64,000 bases of DNA from Azadirachta indica (GCA_022749755.1 CM040445.1:3803182-3867181); one strand, 5' to 3'. Shown: positions 23,413-37,156, counted from the first letter of the stretch. Notes: generated by a model not told the origin, from the letters alone. Numbers and translations are program-made.

Positions 23413-25447
23413 AGCAATGTTTACTAAGTCGTCCACATCTCATGCTGTTCTGGATAAGAACTACGATCGCAAAAGCTTCTACACTTGTAAAGCTTACGAG
23501 TCATGCATCGGAATCACTGAACCTATAGAAAGAACCCAAAAATAAAACTGGTTTTACAGGGTGTCCTTGGAAGGCTGAAACAGAAACAATGTTTGAGGAA
23601 AGAATCGTTCTTATATTTGTTGTATAAGAGTCGAGAGGTTTGGTGGGTAATCAGAACTCAGAAATTGAAGGTGGCATGTTATTACAAGCGGGCTGGTCTT
23701 GTCCTTATTATGGTATTGAATGTTAGAGAGCATCTAGCCTAGAACTGTAACTGAATATCTATTAAGGGTATGAAGAAACAAAAATTACAGATTGACCCTT
23801 GAATGTTGTGGGGCATGGAATTGCTCAAAACAACTACAATGTACAAATTTTTAGTACACGTTTATAAGTCTATTTATGTCGACAACTGGCTGATTTACGA
23901 AATTTAAAACCCTTTTTTCAAAATTGGCCCGAGGTTGATATCATTTATGTGGAACTGCAATTGGAACAACCAAAAGGATTGGGGCCATGTTCTTCATTAT
24001 TCTTGATTCAGAAACTTGCACGTCATGAATGATAAAGATTTGTGAGGCTAGTTTTTCTTTTCTTCTCTTCTCTATATAATTGATGACAATTTATCATGTA
24101 ATTTACTTGTGCTTTGCTTATGGGACTGGATAAGCACCAATCTTGGTCGATTTAGAGAAAGGTTACCAATCATTTTGTGTCGTTCCCTTGTAACCATAAT
24201 CTAACTAAGATGTTGCTTTAAGTTACAAACTTCATCATTTCATGGGATTATAAGGTGGCTGATAGCATAATACATCACACTCTATGTGACTATGTTACAA
24301 AATTATAGGTCAAAGATTGCTTTAACATTTACTTGTCATTGGATTATGTTGCTTCAAAGTTACTAGTCCGGAATTTCTTAAACTGAATGCCGTTTACTGG
24401 TTTTATTGCTAATTTTCTATGAATAATTAGATAAGGTAGAAAGTCAAACAAATAGATGGGTCCTACTAAATTACTTTAACTTAATGTTAAGTTTAAAATA
24501 CATCTAAAAGTAAGATATTAGTGATTTTGAATGAGCTTATGATAACAGTCTAACAAAATTAGAAAATGTCAAATAGTAAAAAAAAAAAAGTAGGTGAATT
24601 TTATTAGAAATTGATGTTTAATAAATAATTTTTAGGAACTTTATTTTGAAAATTAATATTATCATCTTATATTGTTCATGGAACTTGATTCATTGGGCTC
24701 TTTTCTAGTTCTCTCATTAACATTTTTGGAGGAAAAAGAATAATTCACGGTATCTTAATTATCAAATTTAACGAAAAATACCCATTGATTTTGTGGGCTA
24801 TATAAAATGTAAGCCCAACTCTGTCAACCTACAAAGCTACAACTACAAACAGAGGAGAGGAGGACTCGAATCCAAAATGAGCCCGAGCCCATCACAGATT
24901 TTGAAATTCTAACCAAGTTATTCTACATCTTGCAAAACCAATTTTCCAAAGGGAAGTTACCAGATTTTGAAGCTACCCATTCATCAGTGATCAGCCCCAC
25001 CCCAGCAAAATGCTTTTAAAATTTATTTACAAACGGTTTATAATTATACTAATAAAATATGCACTCTGTGTATACTTTGGCTCGATCAACTTTAAGTAAC
25101 AATTTTTTTTTTAAAAGAATAATTAACTTATTACTTTCTTTTTTCAACATTTTAACTCAACTTTCCTTTCTAACTCTCCCTTGAAAAGAATATTTTGGTG
25201 CTGTGGACATTATAAAACAAAAATATGTATTCAAATTAATCTTAAAATATTAATTTTTTTTATACTTAGATTTTTTAATAAAATGATAGTATTTCATTTT
25301 ATTAATATCTATAAAAAATTATTATTTGTTATATTGTTAAAAGAACTCAAATTTAAATAATTCAAAAGAAAAATTCGTCATCAAATATATTTTAGGAATC
25401 ATAATAGTTTCACTAAAATTATCAAGTGCTAATTTTTAGCACTAGAT
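23413..25447. other. Intergenic, ATL promoter side to CACTA element
   Basis: I see no gene. The first few hundred bases are the ATL leader and promoter on the minus strand. A TATA-like CTATATAAAAT (about 24797) is followed by a purine-rich stretch and a very short ATG frame, too little to call. A perfect short palindrome, AGTGCTAA-TTT-TTAGCACT, lies immediately left of the CACTA terminus (about 25425-25443). Confidence 0.5.
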
Positions 25448-27844
25448 CACTACTAGAAATATAGCAATCACTGATACTAAACTTTTTTACTTTATATAAA
25501 GTGTCAGAAAAAATAGATACAATTAATTTTTTTAATAAAATGATAAAAAAAATCAATATTTACTGACACTAATATATGTATTAGTAATTTATGATAATTA
25601 AGTATCATTAAATATAAAATGACATCATTTTCGTCCTTTTGCTGCAGTAACAACACTAAACTTATCATGTTACAGTGACCACACACAAAGTGCTACAGTG
25701 ATCATTCTACAGAGATTTTGGTACAGTGATCATAACCCTATTGCTACAGTGACCATGCGATGTCGTTTTGTATTTAATAAAAATATAGTAACACGTAAAT
25801 TTCAGATCAATCTTTGTTCTCCCTTGCCTTCCTTCTCTGCCAAAAACCCGAAAATTTCTTCACCTTCTCCGTTGCCTTCTCTGTCGAAAACTCTTAATAT
25901 TGCAAAATTGTTGTTTTGTGTTTGATGAAAACATACCCATATACCTTGACAATTGTCGAAAATTCTTACCCTTACCCTAAATTATGACATTACTAGTTCG
26001 ATCTCTGATAAATGTAAGATTTTTTCTACCTTTGTTTTCGTTACTGAGATCATTTACAGTTTTAGAAAGAAATTAGAAATTAACATTTATTGAGAACATT
26101 TTGTTTCATATTATAACTAAATTATATATATTTCATTTAATATTTTGCAGCTTCGTGGGAATCAAGAAAAATTAATAAATTGCTCGAATAAAGTTCTGAA
26201 TCAAATAAGTTATTTTAACATTTTTTTTTATTTATTAATTTACTGTGATTATAATTGTGATTATGGTTGTGATGTAGTTATAGTTGTGGTTGTAGTTATG
26301 GTTATAGTTGTGGTTGAATTAAAAACTGAAGTGTTATTTTTTGTGTGAATATATATTATTCATATTCTTTTATTTTACAGTAGGCACGTATTTTCATAGT
26401 ATATTTCATATTATGTATATGTTATTGATTTTATACTAATACATGGTATACAAATAAATAGGCTGGCAATTTGAGATGAATATATATATAATTAAGGATT
26501 ATAGTTTTTGACATGAACTTTATTATTTTTTAGGGGGACTAGTTTATATTATTCAGCTCAAAAATCTTCAAAAAAAACCAACTTACAATGGATTGTAACA
26601 AAAGTAAGTAGTTATAATTATATGAAAAACTTGGACTTGATATTATGGTTAATGCACTTACTGTATATTTATTTCTAATGTCCTTTACAATAAAGTACTG
26701 TTGAATGCGAATTTTTTGTTATGAAATTCATGCAAAACATTATGAAGAATGTTAACATTCTCAAGAATAATATAAGTTTTTCAATACGATATTAATGTAT
26801 GAATTTTGTGATTGGAAAATAAATATTTTAATATGAGATTGTAAATATAGTTTATATTTTGTTTGTTATTTTATAGTTTAAGGATATTGAACAATGTACT
26901 AAGATGATATCATCAAAATTCGTGAAAAATGAACTTCATATACAGTGACACTAATCACTAACTACCAAGAAAAAGTAATTAATATAAGGGTTTTTAAAGT
27001 TTAAATTAAAATTTTGCGACAATGACTTAATTATTCTTTGTTTTTGTTTTGCCCAGAATTAAACTTGCTTGACAGAGGTGTTGACTAGAAAAACTTATGT
27101 TGCTGTAAGATATATATGGTTTGTAAGTTTGAAGGTTAAAATTTGTGGACTTAATATGGGTGTTGGATTGATTTAGTTTTCTTGAAAAGATGGTGATATT
27201 GGAAAAAACGAACTGTTGAAATGATGATTTTGGAATTATAACTTATTACTTGATATACATATAATCAAATTTAGGATTATATGTATTTCACAATCAGTGA
27301 ATTTGACAAAATTTTTGTATGAATAAATACATTCAACAATTTAATTTTAAATTTAATATTTGTTTTAATTTATAGATTTTTTAAATTTTTATTATTATTT
27401 CAAAAATATATGTATTATTAATTATTCCAAAAAAGTATCATTAAATATATAAAATCATTTTAATACCATTAAATATATAAAATTATATAATATAATTTTA
27501 TATACAATAGTATTAATAATGTACTGATATTATAGTATCAATAATATTTTGACACAAAAATCTCAATAAGATCTTGATATTTTTGTGTCAACATATCACT
27601 AATACAAACGTCTCAATAATTTTATAACACAAAAGTGTTACTAATGTTTTAACACAAAAGTGTCACTAATATAGTGATGTAAAAGTATTAATAATTTCAT
27701 GATACCTTAATATCAATAAAGATTGATAATAAATTTAGTGTCAGCATTTACTGATTAAGGCATTCTTGATACTTTGTATTAATATCAATAAAACATATTA
27801 CTGATACTAATTTACCGTCAGTAATAATCAAATTTTTAGTAGTG
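25448..27844. mobile_element. Non-autonomous CACTA (En/Spm) DNA transposon
   Basis: The 2397-bp segment starts CACTACTAGAAAT and ends with the inverted match ATTTTTAGTAGTG, the signature termini of plant CACTA elements. Both subterminal regions carry repeated short motifs: ACTGATACTAA near each end and many AGTGTYACTAAT-like units near the right end. A cluster of TACAGTGA units lies at about 25670-25760. Such repeats are where the transposon-encoded binding protein acts in known CACTA elements. No transposase frame is visible, so it would depend on an autonomous partner. The flanking triplets (GAT left, TAG right) do not match, so the 3-bp target duplication has decayed or one boundary is off by some bases. 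Confidence 0.75.
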
Positions 27845-28648
27845 TAGAAGTGTTCAACGAGAAAAACATTATTCCATTTGCTTTCATTAAAAAGCAATTT
27901 TTGGTGCTTATTGAATTTTATGAGTACTTTTGTTTATGATGGATTATAATGACACCACAGAGAAATCAAGCACGACCTTGATATTTTTTAACAAGAACAT
28001 CAATATTATACAACACTTTTATATGTTATGCTTTAAGATTCCGAGTAATATATATATACCTTTAGATGAAGAAAGATAAAAAAAAAAGAAATACACTAAT
28101 AATTAACGATGTGTTTCCAAATTAGAAAAGAAAGACAGAGAAAATAAAATGATATATAATGAAGCTAAACTAAGTAAAGTAAAGCCTTCAATGAAATTAA
28201 AAAATAGATAATCTAATTAATCTGGGGCGCGCGGTTGAATAGGCGAGGAAAATGAGGAATGATTGACCGGATCATAATTATGGCATATATGCACGGGTGG
28301 ATGGAAATTATAAAGTATATATATACATGCATGCAGAGAAACACAGCGTCGGTAAACGCGGATGTCCGAGCATTAATGGATAGTTCAGCAATTATTCCAA
28401 ATTCAGACAGCCCAAAGTCAATGATTTATGGCCTAGTTTTTACATAATCTTAGGGGTTCTCCTTCTAAATTGTCGATTGTAGGATTAATTTGGTGGACAA
28501 AGAGCGACTGGGCATGCCCCCTTTATCCATCAATAAGATCCCAGGGTCCCACCCCCACCCCCACCAACAAGCACTTCACTGCTCTCTCTTTAATCTCTTT
28601 TCTACTTCCATCATTATCATTCTTGTTCGACTTAATTAATATCACAAG
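27845..28648 (+). promoter_or_regulatory. Upstream region of the SWEET gene
   Basis: This 800-bp stretch between the CACTA end and the SWEET start has no gene. It contains TATA-like AT-runs near 28310-28325. About 90 bp before the ATG there is a C-rich tract (28548-28565) in the likely leader, described separately. Confidence 0.5.
28548..28565 (-). other. G-quadruplex candidate in the SWEET leader
   Basis: The minus strand reads GG-T-GGGGG-T-GGGGG-T-GGG: four G tracts with one-base loops, the weakest being only two G long. On the plus strand it is a C tract 84-101 bp upstream of the SWEET start codon. Confidence 0.5.
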
Positions 28649-30044
28649 ATGCTCGACACCGGCACAATCAGAACCATTGTTGGCATTCTCGGTTAGTCCT
28701 CCTCCATGCAAATTATCCCCTACATAGCTCGCGTACTTATTAGCTATACTAATTTATTAATAATCAATCTTCTCTTCTTTATTAATTAATTTCTTCTGTT
28801 CACTCTCAAACTTAATCAATCTATATATATGCAGGAAATGTCATCTCTCTTGGCTTGTTTCTTTCCCCCATGTAAGCATATGACTTTGTAATTCAAATTA
28901 ATTATTAAAAGAAAGATATATGCATTTACTACGTGAAATTAAATTTTAGGTTTCTTAATTATAACAATGATGAATTCGCATATACATGTGTGTATTAATA
29001 ATTGCAGTCCAACAATGATTACAATAGCGAAGCAAAAATCGGTGGGGAATTTCAAGCCTGATCCATATACAGCCACCGTTTTGAACTGTGCGATGTGGGT
29101 ATTCTACGGTCTCCCTATTGTCCATCCTGACAGCACTTTGGTTATGACCATCAACGGTGCTGGTTTCGTTATAGAGCTCGTCTACGTTACCATCTTCTTA
29201 ATCTATTCTAACTGGGCAAAGCGCGTACGTATTTTACTTAATTAATTGCCTTTTTTTATTATTTAAAATTTATTTTACACAACTAAATTAAAATTGAAAA
29301 TAATAATAATAATAATGTTATATGCATGCATGCATGCATGCATGCATGCAGCGTAAGATCGTGATTGCTTTGATACTTGAAGCCATATTCATAGCGGTGA
29401 TGGTTTTCGTTACGTTGTTTTTCTTCCATACAACCAAGGATCGGTCTATGATTGTTGGAATAGTGTGCGTCGTCTTTAACATAATTATGTATGCCGCACC
29501 TCTAACAGTCATGGTAAGTTTTATATATATATGTCATCATCAATTAATTAATGTCAATTATAATTGGATAATTAAATATTAATAACATCTGCTTTTGTTT
29601 TGTTGCAGAAAATGGTGATTCAGACAAAGAGCGTCAAGTACTTGCCATTCCCTCTGGCACTTGCTAACTTGTGCAATGGAGCCATTTGGGTCATTTATGC
29701 ACTACTTCAATTTGATCCATACGTCCTGGTAATTAAAGGAATAATGAAATGAAATCGCTTTCTTATTAAACCAAATTAATTTTCTTTTCTTTTCTTTTTT
29801 TTTAATATTTAAAACTAAAAATCTTGATTAATTGATGATGGTGGATATATATATATATATATATATATAATTATAATTATATATATGTCATGTGTTTATG
29901 TAGATTCCCAATGGGCTGGGAACAATATCGGGTCTGGTGCAGCTGATATTATACGGGGTGTTTTACAAGACTACGAACTGGGATGATAATGATGAAGAAT
30001 ACAATAAAGGAGGCAAATCTGAGGTCCAACTTACGGATGTATAA
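28649..30044 (+). CDS. SWEET bidirectional sugar transporter, clade II (SWEET5-like)
   Basis: Plasma-membrane facilitator of hexose (clade II) movement down its gradient. Six exons: 28649-28691, 28835-28871, 29008-29224, 29352-29513, 29609-29728 and 29904-30044. They join in one frame to 239 aa, the usual length for Arabidopsis SWEET5. Two MtN3/saliva repeats give seven predicted helices. The repeat prolines and binding-site residues are present: IPTM in TM1, ATVLNCAMWVFYGLP in TM3, APLTVM in TM5, LANLCNGAIWVIYA in TM6 and IPNGLG before TM7. The C-terminal tail is short and charged (NWDDNDEEYNKGG). SWEET5/VEX1 is pollen-expressed in Arabidopsis, but expression here is unknown. Introns carry long simple repeats: ATGC units at the exon 4 acceptor and a TA run in intron 5. 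SWEET4, 6, 7 or 8 orthology is the main alternative. Confidence 0.92.
29322..29350. repeat. (ATGC)n microsatellite at a splice acceptor
   Basis: Seven ATGC units end in the CAG acceptor of SWEET intron 3, with exon 4 starting at 29352. The repeat has replaced the usual polypyrimidine tract. Confidence 0.9.
29844..29868. repeat. (TA)n microsatellite in SWEET intron 5
   Basis: About twelve AT units in the last intron, 35 bp before the exon 6 acceptor. Confidence 0.9.
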
Positions 30045-31317
30045 AATTAAGCAAGCTACCTTCATGATTCCAGTCTTCATCAAATCGGAATTGGATGGAC
30101 ATTGACTGACATTCACGCATGCTTAATTCATTTCATTAGATTTGCTTTCTTTGTGGAGAGCGGAGGAGTCAGTCATAATTTGCTTTAATTTCCTAATTTG
30201 TTGTTCCTTTTAATCAATTCATTCAATTTCTGTATCTCATACGTATACATTAATTGGGCTAATTCAAAGACAACCCGTTTTCATTATTTCTTATCAACTT
30301 CAATAAAATTAATTCTTTCTAATCTTTGCTCTCATCTACTCTACATCGATCTCACAATATATTCATTAATTGATTCGCAAGATCTCATCTTTCATATTGA
30401 CGACATTTTCTTCCATTACAATGAATATGTTTGTTGGTAAATTTCCAAGGAGCCAAATAGAATAGAGAGATTTACGAAATCCCTCCTTTACAATTCGCTG
30501 TGGTAACATCACACAAACTTCCAATATGTTTACAAGTTTTCGTGATTTTGATTTTGAAATCACATTTATTAAACTATTAATTTAATAAATACATTTATAC
30601 TTTTATATTTCACAACAAATTTAATTTATAATATTCTAATTGTAAATATAATTTATGGTAGCTAGGTTTAATTTTGTTGACTGTCACATTACTAATTTTC
30701 ACTCTAATATTTAAAGTAAAACTAAAAGTAATTTTGATAAACGCAAACTTTTAATCATTGAATTCAGGTGATTTATTAGATTTGTTTGCGTAGAAAGGGA
30801 AGAAGAAGAAAAATGCCATCATTAGTAGTTGGATAGCCGAGCAGATTTCCAGGTCAGAATAAGGGTAGGACCTTAAATTGAACAAATTCAAAAAAAAAAA
30901 AAAAAAGATGGGAATTGTTGTAAATAAATTAAAAGGTAATATCTTTTTATACTGGTACCAGTTTTCTATAATAATAATAATTATTATTATAGTTGTATAT
31001 GAAAGAGTGATATTTCATCTTACATAAAAAGAGGGGGCAAGGCCAATCCCCCATCACCATACGAGACTGGCAAGTCAAATTAATACACAACTCTGCAACC
31101 CCAAAAAAGAAAGAGAAATAAAAATAGAGCCAACAAAAGAAAAGCTTTACATCATTCATTCAACCCAGAATAACAATACATTACAGCACAGCTCCTCAGC
31201 CTTTGTACCAACCCCCACTCTCCTACTATCCTTTCGGCTTTCTATTTGTAAAATTTGCTTTCTCTTAGCCAAAATTATACGTCAAGTGTTCATTCCTCTG
31301 CTTGGATGGGCAATTAT
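30045..31317. other. Convergent spacer between SWEET and kinase genes
   Basis: Non-coding. The two flanking genes converge, so both 3' UTRs lie here. An A16 run is at about 30890-30906. Open frames in this stretch have no recognised motif. Confidence 0.6.
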
Positions 31318-34300
31318 TCAAGGCCCTCGATACCTTCGGAAGCAGAGACAACATTGAGGCTGATCACCAGGTATCATCCCTCCACCTTTTGATGTGTCAA
31401 TCGCCTCCAACATAGATACTACCTCATCCATCTCAGGCCGCTTGTCCGGGCTAGCATCCCAGCATCTTTTCATCACGTTTGCCAGAGAACTTGGGCAGCA
31501 TCTCGGTATCTCTGGTCTCAGATTCTGTTTCACAACAAAACCAATCACATTTTGATGTATCATTCTTTTTTTTTTTTTTCTAAAAAGAACTTTAATTGTA
31601 AATTTGAAGAAAGAAAGCAACTGAGATAAGACGAGATGCCATACCTGACGAACCACAGCTGAGGTGACTTCAGAGAAACTAAGGTCAGGATATGGCATGT
31701 CACAGCAATATATCTCCCACAGACAGATGCCAAAACTGTACACATCACATTTCCTATTGTACGGGTTGCCATTGAGAACCTGACATCCACCCATTTGATA
31801 GGTCACTGATCACTCATTCTAATCATAATTTCTTCTTTCCATAAGGAGCTAAAACAACTAAGTTCACTTTCATATTTCCTACAAAATCTACTTGCAGAGG
31901 CATTACAAACCCAAAACTTTCATCATTACATCAAATAAAACAGAAATTGAGAGGGAGCCAATATTGAAGGGCATAAGAACTTCGTGGTAAAATAACCATA
32001 TATGTAACAATCCATCTTCTAGATTTTATATTATGTAATGTTCTTCAAGGAAAACAGAAAGATTATCATATAGCCCCAAAATATTTAGAGACGCCACAAA
32101 AATATAAATACAGTTAAAGTAGAAACGAAATAAAAATAAATGCCATACCTCAGGAGCCATGTAACCCAGTGTTCCTGTCTCTCCAGTCATGTCATTAGGA
32201 TTTGAAGCTTCAACACGAGCAACTCCAAAATCAGCAATTTTTACCGTGCGTGTCTTGTCCAATAGCATGTTCTCTGTTTTCACATCTCTGTGTACAATCT
32301 TCTGTGAATGAAGATATCTCAACCTACAAAATATAATAGTTTGACTTATTAATTGCTTAGCTGAATAACATTTCAAGTCACATGCCATCCTTATATTGCC
32401 AAAACACAGTACCATACACAAATGACAAATAGAAATAAGGTAGATCTGGTTACCCTCTAGCAAGATCAAGTGCTAGCTGGACAACCACTTTGAAAGCTAA
32501 TTTCCTTCTCCTGTTTTTTATGAGGTAAGTTTTCAGAGCACCCCCAGGAAGATATTCCACTACAACACAACAGATGTTACTTGGCAAGGCAATTTGACCA
32601 TTTTCATTTTGTATATGTAGCTCTGATGAGCCCATCGTCGCCCCAACAAACTGGAATCAATTGAAACAAAATCAGAAATAGTAAATAACTACCAAACCTG
32701 ACTTTTTACAGACAAGGCTACAAGAATGGCAAGCATAAAATGATCTCTGGAAAATATTTCACAATAATAATCCCAAAGCCTCAAGAATACATCCAAAAAT
32801 CTTTCCAAATATTTTGTGGAACTCCGAATGAGCTGTTTGATGTTGAAACAAGATGAAAGCTATTATTACCAGTCCACCAGTATAACCTAAGACATCTCGA
32901 AGCACCAACCATTTTACAACTTTGCCCTAGTTGACAACCGAAGTCAAGGAACTCACAGAGTTGGATACTTCTTAAAGAGTTCCCATGTCACCATAGAAGC
33001 CAAAATACTTTCTAACATCAATAAAGTTATAAATTAAGAAAAGACAGTATTAAGTGATGATAAGAGGGAGACAATGGAAGAAGGTGGAGTAGTTAATAAA
33101 TAAAACAAATGGTAAATGTATGGAGATTTAACTCCTTTTGCAAAGAAATATCCCATAAACTTTAAGCTTTGACAAGCTGTTACAAAGTTCAAAAGCAATG
33201 TCCATGGAAAGCAAGAAAGTGAGATACTAATAGAGAGAAATCAAATCCTTCTGAGATCAGATAAACAAAAAATCATACAAATCAAGATAAGTTTGTTAAA
33301 AGTATAAAAACAAATAAAAATAGAATGAGAACATTGTTTTCCCTTTTAATTAGAAGGGGAAAGGAGAGGGCTGGCAAGCAAATAGCTGCTATTGATTGGC
33401 AACTACTAGCAAATGCAACAAAAAGATAAAACTGCCAATTCCTAAGGTTTTTATTGAATGTATATTTCCTTCTTAACTTTCTACAAAATCAGCCAGCTGG
33501 ACATGTGTTCTCCAAGCATTTTCTAGCTACAGATTAGCCAACATTATTCAAAATACAATTGTAATAAAAATTCTGAAACAATAAAAAAGTTTCAAGTTAG
33601 AAGAGACTGACCTTGGTAACATTAGGATGATCAAGTTTATGCCAAACAGCAACTTCTTGTGTGAACGCAGACCTTAGTGTGGCAATCTCAGCTTCTGTCC
33701 TGTGACCTTCTTCTCCCCAGTCAAGCATCTTAACTGAGAATTAAGGAAGTGGTAAAAAAAAAATAACATGAGTGAAAATAAATTCATGTATACAAACAAG
33801 TAAACAATCACAAAAAATTAAGTATCATATACAAACACAGACAGAACCCACACCACCACAGCACCACCCCGTCCCACAAAACAAAGAACACATCTTAACT
33901 TAGTAGGATTAAGACACTGATAATCATCATAATAATTGATATTATTATATTGACAAATTGGGATCATAACTTCCAGCTACCATTGCCGCTTCCTAGTTTT
34001 TCCCTACTATTTTTTCACATAATATTAACTCACAGCTGGGGTCACATGAAAGTTGAGAAATACAACAACACCATCCCAGTTAAGGCTGTAACCAGCAAAA
34101 TTCAACCCAAACTCGTGCACGAGTCACGGATTTCATAAGACTACATTTACCAAGGCCAATCACACAAACTCCATAACAGTCAACAGTAATAATATTCCAG
34201 AATTTAGCTAGAAGAATCGCACTGTAGACAATAAAAGAACCAAAACGTAGCAAAAGTAATAACGAGGCTATGTCGGCTTTCGCATTGGACTGCAAAAGAG

Positions 34301-35020
34301 TACGAAACCAAGAAAGTGATCCTAACAATGATCACCTGATTTAATACTCGACCAACCAAATTAAACCCAATTAAAAGAACATTTTTTTTTTTTTACCCTT
34401 GTTTACAGCAGAAATATTTTTTTGTGTGAAAAAAAATAATTTTGCAAAAATAACCATCTTCACCAATGCAAACAAGCTGGGAATCCGTTCAAATCGCTAA
34501 TTAATTCAGAAACTTTGATATGGAAATGAAGAAAAATGACAAATAAGTATCCAAATCAACTGAAAAAGGCCCAGAAACACAGACTAATGATTATCAATTA
34601 GAAAAGAAAACCCTACCACGAAAAATTAGAGTAATTGGAGACTTCGAAGTTAAGAAAATGAAATCGGGAAAAAAATAATTGAAAAGAAAATTATGAACTA
34701 AAACGGAAAGCGTTCCACTAACCGGCGACATCCTGACCGTCGTAGACACCACGGTGGACAGTGCCGAAGGTGCCCCGAGCAATGACGCTCTTGACGATGA
34801 GCTTAGAGGGGTCGATCTCCCACTCCTGCCTCTGTTTCTTAACATGATTAGAAGCTTTAGCAGTAGTCATAGCAGCTGTGAGCAAAATATTATCATCAGA
34901 ATTTCTCCTCTTGTTCTTCTCCATAGTCAATCCTCTGTTGAGACGCCTTTCAAGCTGCTCATCCAAACTTTTCAGATCAATCTGATCTGCTCTCACAAAC
35001 CCATCACTGCTTTCCTTCAT
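31318..35020 (-). CDS. Raf-like MAP kinase kinase kinase, CBC1/CBC2 type
   Basis: Cytosolic Ser/Thr kinase of the plant Raf-like C group. The Arabidopsis relatives CBC1 and CBC2 act in guard cells, joining blue-light and CO2 signals to stomatal opening. Six exons in transcript order: 35020-34723, 33733-33612, 32650-32454, 32323-32149, 31779-31645 and 31524-31318. They give 377 aa in one frame. The N-terminal signature VRADQIDLKSLDEQLERRL is typical of the group. The glycine loop is IARGTFGTVHRG (about 84-95), the catalytic lysine is in VKMLDWGEEG (K101), the catalytic loop is IVHRDVKTENML (HRD 217-219), and DFG is in KIADFGVAR (237-239). The GTLGYMAPEV P+1 region and the Cys/Arg-rich end CCLCFRRYRGP are as in relatives. 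All key residues are present, so the kinase should be active. Intron 2 is the longest (961 bp). Confidence 0.93.
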
Positions 35021-37155
35021 TGTTTCCGATTCAGCTGTTGGGGCTTCCCAGAAAAAACTTTCCTTTTTTTCTTAGACTGTTTGTCACTTGATGTTGTTGT
35101 TGGTGATGTTGTAGTTGTAGTTCTTGTTCAGTTTGCGTTGTAGTAGTAGTTGTTGTTGATGATGTTCTGTTTACGTTATGTTAATGTATTTTTTTTCTTT
35201 TTTCTCGTTTTGATTTTCATAAGAATTTGCTTGGTAATAGGAAGAGTACGCTAGTTTTTTCTCTAATCAACCATGTGGGCACATGGCATTGCCTGAACAC
35301 AGCGTGTGTTTCTGACCCACTTTCTCTCTCTCCTTCCTCCTCCCTTCTTCTATTCAATTTATTATTTTCTTTTTATTATTGATCAAGATAAAATAAATAA
35401 ATAAATAAATAAATATATTTGGTTCCTTTGAGTTTTGGAAATTTCAGTCCCCTCCCTATAGGCCCTTATCTTCTGCTGTCATCAGATCACATGACTTTTA
35501 TATAGTTATTCATTTACTATTTTGATGTATTAAAACTGATGCTTAATTTTATTATTTTTTTTTTTCTCTTTGGATAAATAGTTTTTCTTTTCAATTTGAG
35601 ATTGGATTTTCTTTTACTCTTTGCAACATTTTCAAGTGAAATTTAATGTGACTAAAAGGATAAGATAAAATCTTATTCAATAAATAAATAGTTGTGGCTT
35701 TGTTTATTTTGACAATAATCATGATTTTAAATGTTATTTTTAACTTGAACATAATTTTTGTTTTTAGTATGATCTAATAACCAATTATTTATTATTATGT
35801 TTTCAATGGCTCATAACAAAAGTATATATGTGTGACATTCCTAATTAATGTAATAAGTTAAATTGAAATACTCTCTTTTTATGTATAATTAAAATTATGT
35901 ATTTAAATCACTTAAGAGTATAAAAAAATATTTATGAACATAATAATTTTAGGATAGAGTAACGTCACATGTATATAAACTCATTTGTATAAATTATATT
36001 GTATGTTTGAAAGGGACAGGAAATAAGGAGTTATATAGAAGGACTTGAGTGATATGTTTGAGAGCGTTTTGGGGAGGGAAATGACATTTAATAAAATGGA
36101 GGGACCACTTGAATAATTAACTGAAAAACCAGAGCTAAACTGGGGAGACAGGGACAGTTGCCCCGTAATATGGATGAGATTTGCAGACATGATGGTCAAT
36201 CTACCCTTTTAAATTAATTATTAGAGCCAACACTCTTTAGATCTATCCGTTTCCAATCTGTATGTTTGTTCCTTACGAAAGCCAAATATTACGTACAATT
36301 ATTGAACACAGTATAAAATTTTCCCAAAACCCACCCTCATTTTCTCTCATGATATTTATTATGAAATTTAAATTAATAAATCTTTTGAACTGTACAAGAA
36401 AATTACGGAAGTCTGGAATATGAAAAGATTCTAAAATTGAATTCATTAATTGATAATATAGTTATGATATCTGAATCTAATTTTGTTGTTAGGCAGATAG
36501 ATAGAGAATAAGGTGGGGGGTGGTGTGGTCCAATTTAATACAAAGGGGACCAAGCAAATTATTAGCCACAAATATGTTACAAAAATATACATACATAGAT
36601 ATATATATATATATTTATAATATATTTATATAATTTGTATTTAAGATTTAGATGTTGAATTATTATTGTTGTTGTACTTCTCAAATTCAATTATGCATGT
36701 TCACCGACCACGCCTTCATTTGCTTTGCTTACAACAACGACATAACAAACAATATTAGCAAGCCTGAATTTAATTCACGTTCCATCTTCGTTAATTTAAC
36801 CTTCTTTTGCCCGACAAATCTTTACACGACATCTCCGGTTTGTAAAATATTTATTTATTTGTAATTATCGTTTTGTTTTTTTAAATAGAAAGAAAGCTTT
36901 AATTTAATTGCTTCTGATTAACGAACAATGATGATTGTTTTATGCACCAATGTGTCTACGAATCGTGTTTCTAAACTTGTTTAGGAAGTGATTGTCTCAT
37001 GTAATTCTTTAATAATCTAATCCAATCCAATTATATTATATTGCTTCACTGAAATGAACATGAAAATAAATTGCTTCGAACTTTAGAATTGTCTGGAGTT
37101 GATTTTAATATTAATTATTTGACTCATTATATAAAATTATTTGTTTTACAAGTTA

Positions 37156-37156
<1 letters not shown>

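Noticed and set aside
23413..23436. ATL frame starting at 23436
   Set aside because: The codon is GTG. An in-frame TGA lies two codons earlier, and the first ATG is at 23412.
29318..29512. Minus-strand frame through the ATGC repeat
   Set aside because: It is the complement of SWEET exon 4 plus the microsatellite.
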